From: Dokdonella_A sp046347015
Lineage (GTDB): Bacteria; Pseudomonadota; Gammaproteobacteria; Xanthomonadales; Rhodanobacteraceae
Assembly: GCA_046347015.1 (NCBI GenBank)
Contig: JAXMHA010000002.1
Location: 1-64,000, forward strand
Length of the DNA stretch: 64,000 nt
Direction of reading: 5' to 3'
The translations under genes and the position numbers were made by a program. Position 1 is the first letter of the stretch. Every line of letters begins with the position of its first letter. The notes under the pieces were generated by a model. The model searched no databases. It was given only the letters and a program-made list of their open reading frames with translations, and was not told the DNA's origin. Shown here piece after piece: positions 35,073 through 43,227 of this stretch.

Positions 35073-35542
35073 AGGACATTGCCACCGGCGCGCCACGCTT
35101 GCCGCTCGACGTCGAGGGGATCGCGGCCGTGCTGCCGCACCGCTACCCGTTCCTGATGCTCGACCGCGTGACCGAGCTCGAGCCGGGCAAGCGTGCGCAC
35201 GCGTACAAGAACGTCACCTGCAACGAGGAGTTTTTCCAGGGCCACTTCCCGGGCCACCCGGTCATGCCGGGCGTGCTCGTCATCGAGGCGATGGCGCAGG
35301 CCGCCGGTGTCCTCGTCAAGCTGTCGCAGATGCACCAGACCGACCGGCCCACCGTGTTCTACCTCGCCAAGGTCGACAACGCGCGCTTCATGCAGCCGGT
35401 GGTGCCGGGCGACCGGCTCGACCTCGAGGTCGTGATCGTGCGTACCAAACGCAACATGAGCCAGTTCCGCGCCGAGGCGAAGGTCGACGGCAAGCTGGTC
35501 GCCGAGGCCGAACTCCTGTGCGCGCAGGTCATCGTGGAATGA
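35069..35542 (+). CDS. fabZ: 3-hydroxyacyl-ACP dehydratase FabZ
   Basis: The 157-residue hotdog-fold enzyme has LPHRYPFLMLDRV and the active-site block HFPGHPVMPGVLVIEAMAQ, with the catalytic His and Glu. It dehydrates 3-hydroxyacyl-ACP, the same pool of hydroxyacyl-ACP that LpxA and LpxD consume, which explains its place between their genes. It is joined on both sides by ATGA overlaps. Confidence 0.97.
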   Translation: MKDIATGAPRLPLDVEGIAAVLPHRYPFLMLDRVTELEPGKRAHAYKNVTCNEEFFQGHFPGHPVMPGVLVIEAMAQAAGVLVKLSQMHQTDRPTVFYLAKVDNARFMQPVVPGDRLDLEVVIVRTKRNMSQFRAEAKVDGKLVAEAELLCAQVIVE

Positions 35543-36309
35543 TCCACCCGACCGCGCTGGTCGATCCCGGCGCGCGCCTCGCGCCCGACGTCACCGTCGG
35601 CCCGTACACGGTCATCGGCGCCGAGGTCGAGGTCGACGCCGGCACCACGGTCGGGCCGCATGGCCTCGTCGAGGGACCAACGCGCATTGGCCGCGGCAAC
35701 CGGATCGGCGCCTACGCCGCGATCGGCGGCGACCCGCAGGACAAGAAGTACGCCGGCGAGCGCAGCGAACTCGTCATCGGCGACGGCAACACGATCCGCG
35801 AGTTCGTGACGTTGAACCGCGGCACCGCCGAAGGCGGCGGCGTGACCCGCATCGGCGACGACAACTGGATCATGGCCTACGTGCATGTCGCGCACGACTG
35901 CCGCGTCGGCGACCACACCATCCTCGCCAACAACGTCACGCTGGCCGGCCACGTCGAGGTCGGCGACCACGTCGTGCTCGGCGGCTTCGCCGGCGTGCAC
36001 CAGTTCTGCAAGATCGGCGCGCACGCGTTCGCCGCGATGTTCGCCGCGATCAACCGCGACGTCCCGCCGTTCGTGTACGCGGCCGGCCAGTTCGCGGTCC
36101 CGCGCGGAGTCAACGCCGAGGGCCTCAAGCGGCGCGGCTTCAGCGGCGAACGCATCGCCGCGATCAAGCGCGCGTACCGCACGCTGTACCTGTCGCGCAA
36201 GACGCTTGCCGAAGCGCGCGTCGAGCTGGAAGTCCAGGCCCGCGCCAGCGACGACGTGCGGCAGATGGTCGACTTCATCGCGCGCAGCGAGCGCGCGCTG
36301 GTGCGCTGA
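35539..36309 (+). CDS. lpxA: UDP-N-acetylglucosamine O-acyltransferase
   Basis: The 256-residue protein is a hexapeptide-repeat acyltransferase. It begins MIHPTALVDPGARLAPDV, contains the family-specific GGDPQDKKY and the catalytic histidine in VHVAHDCRVGD, and ends with the helical domain (RRGFSGERIAAIKRAYR). It performs the first step of lipid A synthesis. Start at the ATGA junction with fabZ. Confidence 0.97.
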   Translation: MIHPTALVDPGARLAPDVTVGPYTVIGAEVEVDAGTTVGPHGLVEGPTRIGRGNRIGAYAAIGGDPQDKKYAGERSELVIGDGNTIREFVTLNRGTAEGGGVTRIGDDNWIMAYVHVAHDCRVGDHTILANNVTLAGHVEVGDHVVLGGFAGVHQFCKIGAHAFAAMFAAINRDVPPFVYAAGQFAVPRGVNAEGLKRRGFSGERIAAIKRAYRTLYLSRKTLAEARVELEVQARASDDVRQMVDFIARSERALVR

Positions 36310-36339
36310 ATCGCGCGGCCGCGCGAGCCGGCGACCCGG

Positions 36340-37497
36340 ATGGACTTTCGCGCCCAACGCATTGCGCTCGTCGCCGGCGAGGCGTCGGGCGATGGCCTCG
36401 GCGCCACGCTGATCGAAGGCCTCAAGGCACGGCTGCCGGACGTGCAGTTCGCCGGCGTCGGTGGCCCGCGCATGCGCGCGGCGGGCTTCGAGGGCTGGCA
36501 CGACATCGGCGAGCTGTCGGTGATGGGCCTGGCCGAAGTCGTGCGGCACCTGCCGCGCCTGCTGCGCCTGCGTGGCGCGCTGCGGCGACGGATCATCGAC
36601 TGGGATCCGGACGTCGCGATCGGCATCGACGCGCCGGACTTCAACCTCGGGCTCGAACGCCGCTTGCGGCGCGCCGGCTTCCCGACGGCCCACTACGTGA
36701 GCCCGGCGGTCTGGGCCTGGCGCGAGGGCCGCGCGAAGTCCATCGGCCGTTCCGCCGATCTCGTGCTGTGCCTGTTCCCGATGGAACCCGCGATTTACGC
36801 GCGCCACGGTGTCGACGCACGCTTCGTCGGCCATCCGCTCGCTGACGCGTTCCCGCTGGACCCCGATCGCGCGGTCGCGCGCGCGAACCTCGGCGTCACG
36901 GCCGATGCACCCGTGCTCGCGCTGCTGCCCGGCAGCCGCGTGTCCGAAGTGCGGATGTTGGCGCCCGATTTCATCGGCGCGGTGCAGCGCCTGCGCCGCG
37001 AGTTCGCCGATCTCGCCGTGCTCGCGCCAATGGCCAATGCTGCGTGCGCGCTCGAATTCCGCGCCGCGCTGGCCCGGGCCGACACCCCGGTCACGGTACT
37101 CGATGGCGGCGCGGATGCCGCGATGACCGCCGCGAACGCGGTGTTGCTCGCCTCCGGTACCGCGACGCTCGAAGCCATGTTGTGCAAGCGGCCCATGGTG
37201 GCCGCCTATCGCGTCGCGCCAACGACGTACCGGATGGTGAAGTGGGCACGGCTGCTGAAATCCCCGTACGTCGCGCTGCCGAACATCCTCGCCGGCCGCG
37301 CCCTGGTCCCGGAACGGCTGCAGCACGATTGCACGCCCGACGCCCTCGCCGCCGCCGTTGCGCCACTGCTGCGCGCGCGTGAACCCGACCCCGCGCTGCT
37401 CGGTGAATTCCGTCGCCTGCACCTGGCCCTGCGCACACCACCGGGCGGATCGGCCGCGGACATCGTCGCCGCCTTCCTCGCCGCGAGGACCGCGTGA
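36340..37497 (+). CDS. lpxB: Lipid-A-disaccharide synthase
   Basis: The 385-residue GT19 glycosyltransferase shows IALVAGEASGDGLGA, VGGPRMRAAG, IDAPDFNLGLE, YVSPAVWAWREGR, LLPGSRVSEV and ASGTATLEAML. It condenses UDP-diacylglucosamine with lipid X. It lies 30 nt after lpxA, and its stop overlaps the GTG of the sulfatase-fold gene by 4 nt, so that gene is likely co-expressed with lipid A synthesis. Confidence 0.96.
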   Translation: MDFRAQRIALVAGEASGDGLGATLIEGLKARLPDVQFAGVGGPRMRAAGFEGWHDIGELSVMGLAEVVRHLPRLLRLRGALRRRIIDWDPDVAIGIDAPDFNLGLERRLRRAGFPTAHYVSPAVWAWREGRAKSIGRSADLVLCLFPMEPAIYARHGVDARFVGHPLADAFPLDPDRAVARANLGVTADAPVLALLPGSRVSEVRMLAPDFIGAVQRLRREFADLAVLAPMANAACALEFRAALARADTPVTVLDGGADAAMTAANAVLLASGTATLEAMLCKRPMVAAYRVAPTTYRMVKWARLLKSPYVALPNILAGRALVPERLQHDCTPDALAAAVAPLLRAREPDPALLGEFRRLHLALRTPPGGSAADIVAAFLAARTA

Positions 37498-39224
37498 CGC
37501 CAGGCGCGCGCGATCGCCTGGAATCGGTGCTGGCGGCGTTTGCGCTGGTCGCGTTCGTCGTCGTGCTGGCGTGCGGCCCGCTGTCCGAACAGACGATGAC
37601 CGAGCGCGGCTTCGCGTCGACGCTGCTGCTCGCGGCGCTGCTGCTGGTGCTGTTCGCGACCGGCCGCCTCGCGTTCGCGCTGCTCGCGACCGCGTTGCCG
37701 TTCGCGCTGATCGTGGTGGCCGGCGCGTTGAAGCTCCGCTACATGGGCACGCCGCTGCTGGCGCCGGACCTCGAGTACTTCATCAATCGCGAGACGTTCG
37801 AGGTCATCCGCCGCTACCCGACATTGCTGGCGGCGTTCGCGATCGCGGCGATCGCGGTTCCGGCGCTGCTGGCCGCGGCCTTCGTCGCCAGCCGGAAGCG
37901 CCCGTTCGCCGGCCGCACGCCGGCAGTGCGACGTTCGCTGCGGGCCGTCGGCGCGCTCGCGGCCGGCTCGGTGCTGGTCGCCGCCCTCGCGCCGCGCGGC
38001 CCGTTCGCGATGGTGTACGGCAAGCCAATGTGGGCGCGGATGAACGACCGCAGCTTCGTCACCGACTTCTTCACGTCGTTCCACGATACCCAGGCCCACC
38101 GCCCGGTGCTGCCCGCCAACATCGACACGTCGATCGACTGGCGCCGCGCCGGCCCGGATGGAGCAGCCACGCGGCGGCCCGACATCGTCGCGGTGCTCGA
38201 GGAAAGCACCTTCGATCCGTCGATCCTCAAACCCTGCACGATCCCGGCATGCCGGCCGGCGATGTTCCGGCCCGATGCGCGCACGCGCGCGCACGGCCTG
38301 CTCGAAGTGCACACCTTCGGTGGCGGCACCTGGACCAGCGAGTTCGCGTTCCTGACCGGCCTGCCCGATACGCTGTTCGGCAATGCGGGGCTTTACGCGC
38401 CGTACAACCTCGCGCCGCGCGTCGCGCACACGTTGCCGAAGACCCTCGCCGCCGCGGGGTATCGCAGCATCGCGATCTACCCGCTGTCCGGCGATTTCAT
38501 GAACGCGCGCAATGCGTACGCCGACTACGGCTTCGACGCGTTCTACGACGGCACGCAATACGGACTCGGCTGGAAGAGCACCGACGCCGACCTGCTGCGC
38601 GTGTTCGAGCGGATCCTCGCGGCCGAAAAAGCCGCGCATCCCGGCGTGCCGCTGTTCGTGTTCATGCTGACGCTGCACCAGCACGGGCCGCACATGACGC
38701 CGCTGGCCGAACTGCCGCCGCCGTTCGACCAGCCGCTGTTCACCGGCGCGTTCACACCGCCCGACCTCGACGCCTGGCTCAACCTCAACCTCGGCAACTA
38801 CCTCGAACGCCTGCACGAATCCGATGCGATGCTCGCGCAGCTCGCCCACCTCCTGTTCGGCGGTGGCGGGCCGGCCGTGCTGGTGCAGTTCGGCGACCAC
38901 CAGCCCTCGTTCGACGGCGCGATCTACGCCATCCCGAAGCGCCTGCCCGCGGACGCCAATGGCACCGATCCCGGCCGCGTGACGTACTACCGCATCGACG
39001 CCAACTTCGCGGCGCCCGCCGCCAGGAGTTACCCGGTGCTCGACATCGCGCTGCTCGGCTCGCTCGTCCTCGACGTCGCGGGCATCCCGCAAGGTTCCTA
39101 CTTCCAGGCCAACAGCCTGCTGCGTGAACGCTGTGGCGGCCATTACGTCGATTGCCCCCGGCACGGCATCGTCGCGTCCTACCATGCGTATGTATTCAAT
39201 CGCTTGGACGACCTTGCACCATGA
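37494..39224 (+). CDS. LtaS/OpgB-type membrane sulfatase-fold transferase inserted in the lpx operon
   Basis: The 576-residue protein has about five membrane segments in its first 165 residues. A periplasmic alkaline-phosphatase-superfamily domain follows. The residues equivalent to the LtaS active site are visible: the metal-binding glutamate in VLEEST (about 236-237), the nucleophile threonine in GGGTWTSEF (T281), and the metal-binding pair in QFGDHQP. Family members transfer phosphoglycerol or phosphoethanolamine to glycans or lipids, for example LtaS in lipoteichoic acid and OpgB in periplasmic glucans. Its overlap with lpxB (GTGA) and rnhB (ATGA) suggests a lipid A or LPS-linked substrate; that is inference. 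Confidence 0.85.
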   Translation: MTPGARDRLESVLAAFALVAFVVVLACGPLSEQTMTERGFASTLLLAALLLVLFATGRLAFALLATALPFALIVVAGALKLRYMGTPLLAPDLEYFINRETFEVIRRYPTLLAAFAIAAIAVPALLAAAFVASRKRPFAGRTPAVRRSLRAVGALAAGSVLVAALAPRGPFAMVYGKPMWARMNDRSFVTDFFTSFHDTQAHRPVLPANIDTSIDWRRAGPDGAATRRPDIVAVLEESTFDPSILKPCTIPACRPAMFRPDARTRAHGLLEVHTFGGGTWTSEFAFLTGLPDTLFGNAGLYAPYNLAPRVAHTLPKTLAAAGYRSIAIYPLSGDFMNARNAYADYGFDAFYDGTQYGLGWKSTDADLLRVFERILAAEKAAHPGVPLFVFMLTLHQHGPHMTPLAELPPPFDQPLFTGAFTPPDLDAWLNLNLGNYLERLHESDAMLAQLAHLLFGGGGPAVLVQFGDHQPSFDGAIYAIPKRLPADANGTDPGRVTYYRIDANFAAPAARSYPVLDIALLGSLVLDVAGIPQGSYFQANSLLRERCGGHYVDCPRHGIVASYHAYVFNRLDDLAP

Positions 39225-39844
39225 CCCGCGGCACCGCTGGCCCGGTGGACCTGGTCGCCGGTGTCGATGAAGCCGGGCGCGGACCGCTCGCGGGTCCGGT
39301 TGTCGTCGCGGCGGTGGTGCTCGATCCGGCGCGCCCGATCACCGGCCTGGCCGACTCGAAGACCCTGTCCGCGTCCCGGCGCGAGTACCTCGCCGCGCGG
39401 ATCCGCATGCTGGCCCTCGCGGTCGCGGTCGTCGCGGTCGACGTCGACGAGATCGACCGCACGGACATCCTGCGGGCAACGCTGGCCGGAATGGGCCGCG
39501 CCGTCGCCGCCCTCCGCCCGTGCCCGGCGCTGGCGCTGGTCGACGGCAACCGGCTGCCGCCCGGCTTGCCGTGCGCGGCGCGCGCGATCGTCCGCGGCGA
39601 TGCGAGCGAACCCGCGATCAGCGCCGCGTCGATCCTCGCGAAAACGACGCGGGACGCCGAGATGATCCGCCTCGACGACGTGCATCCGGGCTACGGCTTC
39701 CGCCGCCACAAGGGATACCCGACCGCCGAACACGTCGCGGCGCTGGAGCGCCTCGGCCCGTGTGCGATCCACCGGCGCACGTTCGCACCGGTGCGCGTGG
39801 CGCTCGCCCGGATCCAGGCGGCATCGCAAGGGCCGGCCTGCTAA
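39221..39844 (+). CDS. rnhB: Ribonuclease HII
   Basis: The 207-residue protein has the RNase HII signature GVDEAGRGPLAGPVV with the first catalytic residues, LADSKTLS, the catalytic aspartate in LALVDGNRLP, and ISAASILAKTTRD with YGFRRHKGYPT. It removes ribonucleotides from DNA. Its ATG overlaps the stop of the sulfatase-fold gene. In relatives dnaE normally follows; here the synteny ends and the sulfotransferase run begins. Confidence 0.96.
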   Translation: MTRGTAGPVDLVAGVDEAGRGPLAGPVVVAAVVLDPARPITGLADSKTLSASRREYLAARIRMLALAVAVVAVDVDEIDRTDILRATLAGMGRAVAALRPCPALALVDGNRLPPGLPCAARAIVRGDASEPAISAASILAKTTRDAEMIRLDDVHPGYGFRRHKGYPTAEHVAALERLGPCAIHRRTFAPVRVALARIQAASQGPAC

Positions 39845-39847
39845 AGT
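39839..39847 (+). promoter_or_regulatory. Extended -10 element before the sulfotransferase run
   Basis: TGCTAAAGT, an extended -10 sequence, overlaps the rnhB stop codon and lies 27 nt before the ATG of the first full TPR-sulfotransferase. It would allow this run to be expressed separately from the lpx operon. No -35 box is evident. Confidence 0.4.
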
Positions 39848-39873
39848 GTCCTGCTCACCGCATCCGTGACGAC

Positions 39874-41529
39874 ATGGCCGATCCCGCCTCGACATCTCCC
39901 CTTTCGACCGGCGAGCAGAACTCGCCGGAAGTCGAGCGCATGCTCGCGGACCGGATCGGCAACCTGTCGAGCCGCTCCCGGCGCGGGCTGCACAACGCCG
40001 GCGTCGCGATCGGGCAGAACCGCCCGCAGGAAGCCGAACGCCTGCTGGAAGGCGTCCGTTCCAGTTGCGGCACGCTGCCGGAGTTCCTGCGCCTGCTCGG
40101 CATCGTCCGCCACCTGCAGGACCGGCACGCGGAAGCCATCGCGCTGCTGCGCGAAGCCGCGGCGGCCGCACCGCACGACGGCCTGATCCAGAACAACCTC
40201 GGCAGCGCGCTGCGCGGCGCGGGTGACCTCGTCGCCGCCGAAGCGGTGTTCCGCCGCGCCTGCGAGCTGGCGCCGGGGCTGGCCGCATCGTGGTTCAACC
40301 TCGCCCGCGCGTGCCTTGCGCAGGGCAACGTCGACGCCGCCGAGGAAGCGTTCGCGCGCGCCGTCGCCACCGAGCCGGGACATTTGCGGGCGCGGGTCGG
40401 GCGCGCGGAAGCGCTGGTGTCGCTGGGGCGCATCGACGAGGCCATCGGCGCCTTCCGCAGTGCCATCGACGCACACCCCGGCAGCGTCGCCGCCTGGTCC
40501 GGCCTCGCCGGCATCAAGACCCGCAGGCTTGGCGCCGAGGATGCCGACGCGCTCGGCAAGCTGATCGACTCGGGGCAACTCGACGCCGAGCAGATCGCCA
40601 CCGCCGGCTTCGCGTTGGCGCGGGCGCTCGAGGACCAGGACCGCTACCCCGAAGCGTTCACGGTGCTGACTTCGGCCAACGCCGCCAAGCGCCGGCTCGT
40701 CGACTGGGACGCGGCGGGCTTCAGCAAGACGATCGACGCGACGATCGCCGCGTTCGACCGCCCGCCGCCGGCCTCGGCGCCGGCCGACCTCGGCGAGGGC
40801 GTCATCTTCATCACCGCGATGCCGCGCTCGGGGACGACGCTCACCGAGCAGATCCTGTCCGCGCATCCCGATGTCGAGGGCGCGGGTGAACTGTCGGTGC
40901 TGACCGACGTGCTGACCGCCGAGTGCCACCGCCGCAAGACCGACATTGCCGAGTGGATGCACGTCGCGCGCGCGGCGGACTGGACGCGGCTCGGCCGCGA
41001 GTACCTCGACCGCACCGAGCGCTACCACCGCCACACGAAGTACTTCACCGACAAGGGCCTCGCCAGTTGGCGGGTGTTCGGCGCCGCGATGGCCATGCTG
41101 CCCGGTGCGCGCTTCATCAACTGCCGCCGCGATCCGGTCGAGACCTGCCTCGCCAACTTCCGGCAACTGTTCGGCAAGGGGCACACGTACACCTACGACC
41201 TCGCCGAAGTCGCGGCGTATTGGAAGGACTACGACCGGCTGATCCGGTTCTGGCAGGCGCGTTACCCGCACCGCATGCTCGACGTGCGGCTCGAGCAACT
41301 GGTCGACGACCCCGAAACCGAAGTGCGCCGCATCCTCGATTATTGCGGGCTGCCGTTCGACCCCGCGTGCCTGCGGTACTGGGACAACCCGCGCGCGGTA
41401 CGGACGGCCAGCGCGGCGCAGATTCGCCAGCCGCCGACGCGCAGCCCCGGCCGCGCCGAGCGCTACGGCACCGAACTGATGGCGCCGCTGCGCTGGGCGC
41501 TCGGCATCGAGAACGTGATCGACATCTGA
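39874..41529 (+). CDS. TPR-containing sulfotransferase (copy 2)
   Basis: The 551-residue protein joins about six TPR units (residues 40-280) to a PAPS-dependent sulfotransferase domain of the tyrosyl-protein sulfotransferase-like class. The 5'-phosphosulfate loop is PRSGTT (317-322), the 3'-phosphate motif is CRRDPVET about 110 residues later, and a conserved IRTPSSAQVRQP-type tail reads VRTASAAQIRQP here. There is no signal peptide, so it acts in the cytoplasm where PAPS is made. TPR units suggest a protein acceptor. The ATG at 39874 is preferred over a long antisense-like extension into rnhB. Confidence 0.92.
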   Translation: MADPASTSPLSTGEQNSPEVERMLADRIGNLSSRSRRGLHNAGVAIGQNRPQEAERLLEGVRSSCGTLPEFLRLLGIVRHLQDRHAEAIALLREAAAAAPHDGLIQNNLGSALRGAGDLVAAEAVFRRACELAPGLAASWFNLARACLAQGNVDAAEEAFARAVATEPGHLRARVGRAEALVSLGRIDEAIGAFRSAIDAHPGSVAAWSGLAGIKTRRLGAEDADALGKLIDSGQLDAEQIATAGFALARALEDQDRYPEAFTVLTSANAAKRRLVDWDAAGFSKTIDATIAAFDRPPPASAPADLGEGVIFITAMPRSGTTLTEQILSAHPDVEGAGELSVLTDVLTAECHRRKTDIAEWMHVARAADWTRLGREYLDRTERYHRHTKYFTDKGLASWRVFGAAMAMLPGARFINCRRDPVETCLANFRQLFGKGHTYTYDLAEVAAYWKDYDRLIRFWQARYPHRMLDVRLEQLVDDPETEVRRILDYCGLPFDPACLRYWDNPRAVRTASAAQIRQPPTRSPGRAERYGTELMAPLRWALGIENVIDI

Positions 41530-41598
41530 CGCCGCGCAACGCGCGCCAACCCGCACGCTATCCTTGTCGGCCCGCCCGCACACTCCGCATCCCTGCCG

Positions 41599-43227
41599 AT
41601 GACGTCTCCCGCCCCGACGAAGCCGAGCCCGGCCGATACCCGCCGCGTGCACGGCACGACCCTGGACGCGCGCTTCGCGGGCCTCGCACCCGAACCGCTG
41701 CGGATCCTGAAGGAAGCCGGCCGCAAACTCACCTCGAACCAACCCGACGAAGCCGACCGCTTGCTCACCGGCGTGCTGGCGATGGTGCCGGACCATCCCG
41801 AGGCGCTGCGCCTGAAGGCCGCCATCGCGCACGTCAAGGGCCGGCGGAACGAGGCCATCGAACTGCTGCAGCGCGCGCACGCCGCGCGGCCCGACGACGC
41901 GCTGATCCTGCACCACCTCGCCGCCGCGATCCTGCAGGCCGGCGACGTCGATGCGGCGCTACCGTTGTTGCAACGCTCGTGCGAGCTCGCCCCCGACCTC
42001 GCATCGGCCTGGATCAACCTCGCCACCGCGCACACCGAACGCGGCGAGCACGACAAGGCCCTCGCGGCCGCGCGCGAAGCGGTGCACTGCGATCCGAACC
42101 ATGTTCCCGCGCACTTCGCGAGCGGCAACGCACTGGCGACGCTCGGCCGGATCGACGATGCCGCCGCCGCCTATCGCGCGGCGATCGCGCTGCAACCGTT
42201 CGCGGGTGGACCTTGGGCCGCGCTCGGGGATTTGCGCACCGTGCCATTCACGCCGGCTGAAACCACCGCGCTCGAAAGGCTCGCCGCCGATCCGTCACGA
42301 CCGGAAAAGGACCGCGCCGCGGCGGGCTTCGCGCTCGGACGTGCCCTCGAGGATGCGGGCCGCCTGCCGGAGGCGTTCGCCGCGATCATGGCCGCCAACG
42401 ACCGCTGGCGTCGCGACTCGACATGGGATCGCGCGGCATTTTCCACGCTGGTCGAACGCACGCTGGAAGCGTTCTCGCCGGCACCCGCCGGCGCGGACGA
42501 CCAGGCGCTCGGCGCCGGCGTCGTCTTCATCGCCGGGACCCCGCGCTCCGGCACCACGCTGGCGGAACAAATCCTGTCGGCGCACCCGCAAGTCGCCGCG
42601 GGCGGCGAGCGGCCGCTGGCCGGGAAGATCCTCGACGCGGAATCGCGCCGACGCGGCATGGCGTATCCCGGCTGGGCCGCCAGGGCGACCCCCGCCGACT
42701 GGGCGCGGCTCGGCCGCGAATACCTGTCCCGCTCGGCGCACCTGCGAGGCGAGGCGCCGGTGTTCACCGACAAGGCGCTCAACCACTGGCTGAACCTCGG
42801 CGCCCTGCATGCGATGCTGCCCGGCGCGCGCTTCATCGCGACGCAGCGGGACCCGCTGGCCACGGGCTGGTCGATGTACTCGCGGCTGTTCTTCGGCACG
42901 CAGCCGTTCGCCTTCGCGTTCGACGACATCGGCGCGTACCTGCGCGAACACGCGCGGCTGATGCGCTTCTGGGACGCGCGCTTCCCGGGCCTGGTCCACG
43001 GTCACTCCCTCGAACGGCTGCTGGACGATCCGGAGCGCGAAGTACGCGCGTTGCTCGCCGCTTGCGGCCTCGCGTACGACCCACGTTGCCTCGCGTTCCA
43101 CCGGAACCCGCGCGGCGTGCGCAACCTCAGCGCGAGCCAGGTACGCCAGCCGTTGCAGCGTGGGCCGTCCGCCGTCGAACGCTACGGCAGCCTGCTCGAC
43201 CCGTTGCGAAGGAGCCTTGCTGCGTGA
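41599..43227 (+). CDS. TPR-containing sulfotransferase (copy 3)
   Basis: This 542-residue paralog has the same plan: TPR units over about residues 35-270, the phosphosulfate loop PRSGTT at 315-320, and the family's C-terminal block (VRNLSASQVRQPLQR, then YGSLLDPLRRSLAA). The 3'-phosphate motif is divergent, reading QRDPLATGWSMY. It begins 69 nt after copy 2, and its stop overlaps the GTG of copy 4 by 4 nt. Sequence divergence between copies is large, arguing for different acceptors rather than recent duplication. Confidence 0.92.
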   Translation: MTSPAPTKPSPADTRRVHGTTLDARFAGLAPEPLRILKEAGRKLTSNQPDEADRLLTGVLAMVPDHPEALRLKAAIAHVKGRRNEAIELLQRAHAARPDDALILHHLAAAILQAGDVDAALPLLQRSCELAPDLASAWINLATAHTERGEHDKALAAAREAVHCDPNHVPAHFASGNALATLGRIDDAAAAYRAAIALQPFAGGPWAALGDLRTVPFTPAETTALERLAADPSRPEKDRAAAGFALGRALEDAGRLPEAFAAIMAANDRWRRDSTWDRAAFSTLVERTLEAFSPAPAGADDQALGAGVVFIAGTPRSGTTLAEQILSAHPQVAAGGERPLAGKILDAESRRRGMAYPGWAARATPADWARLGREYLSRSAHLRGEAPVFTDKALNHWLNLGALHAMLPGARFIATQRDPLATGWSMYSRLFFGTQPFAFAFDDIGAYLREHARLMRFWDARFPGLVHGHSLERLLDDPEREVRALLAACGLAYDPRCLAFHRNPRGVRNLSASQVRQPLQRGPSAVERYGSLLDPLRRSLAA

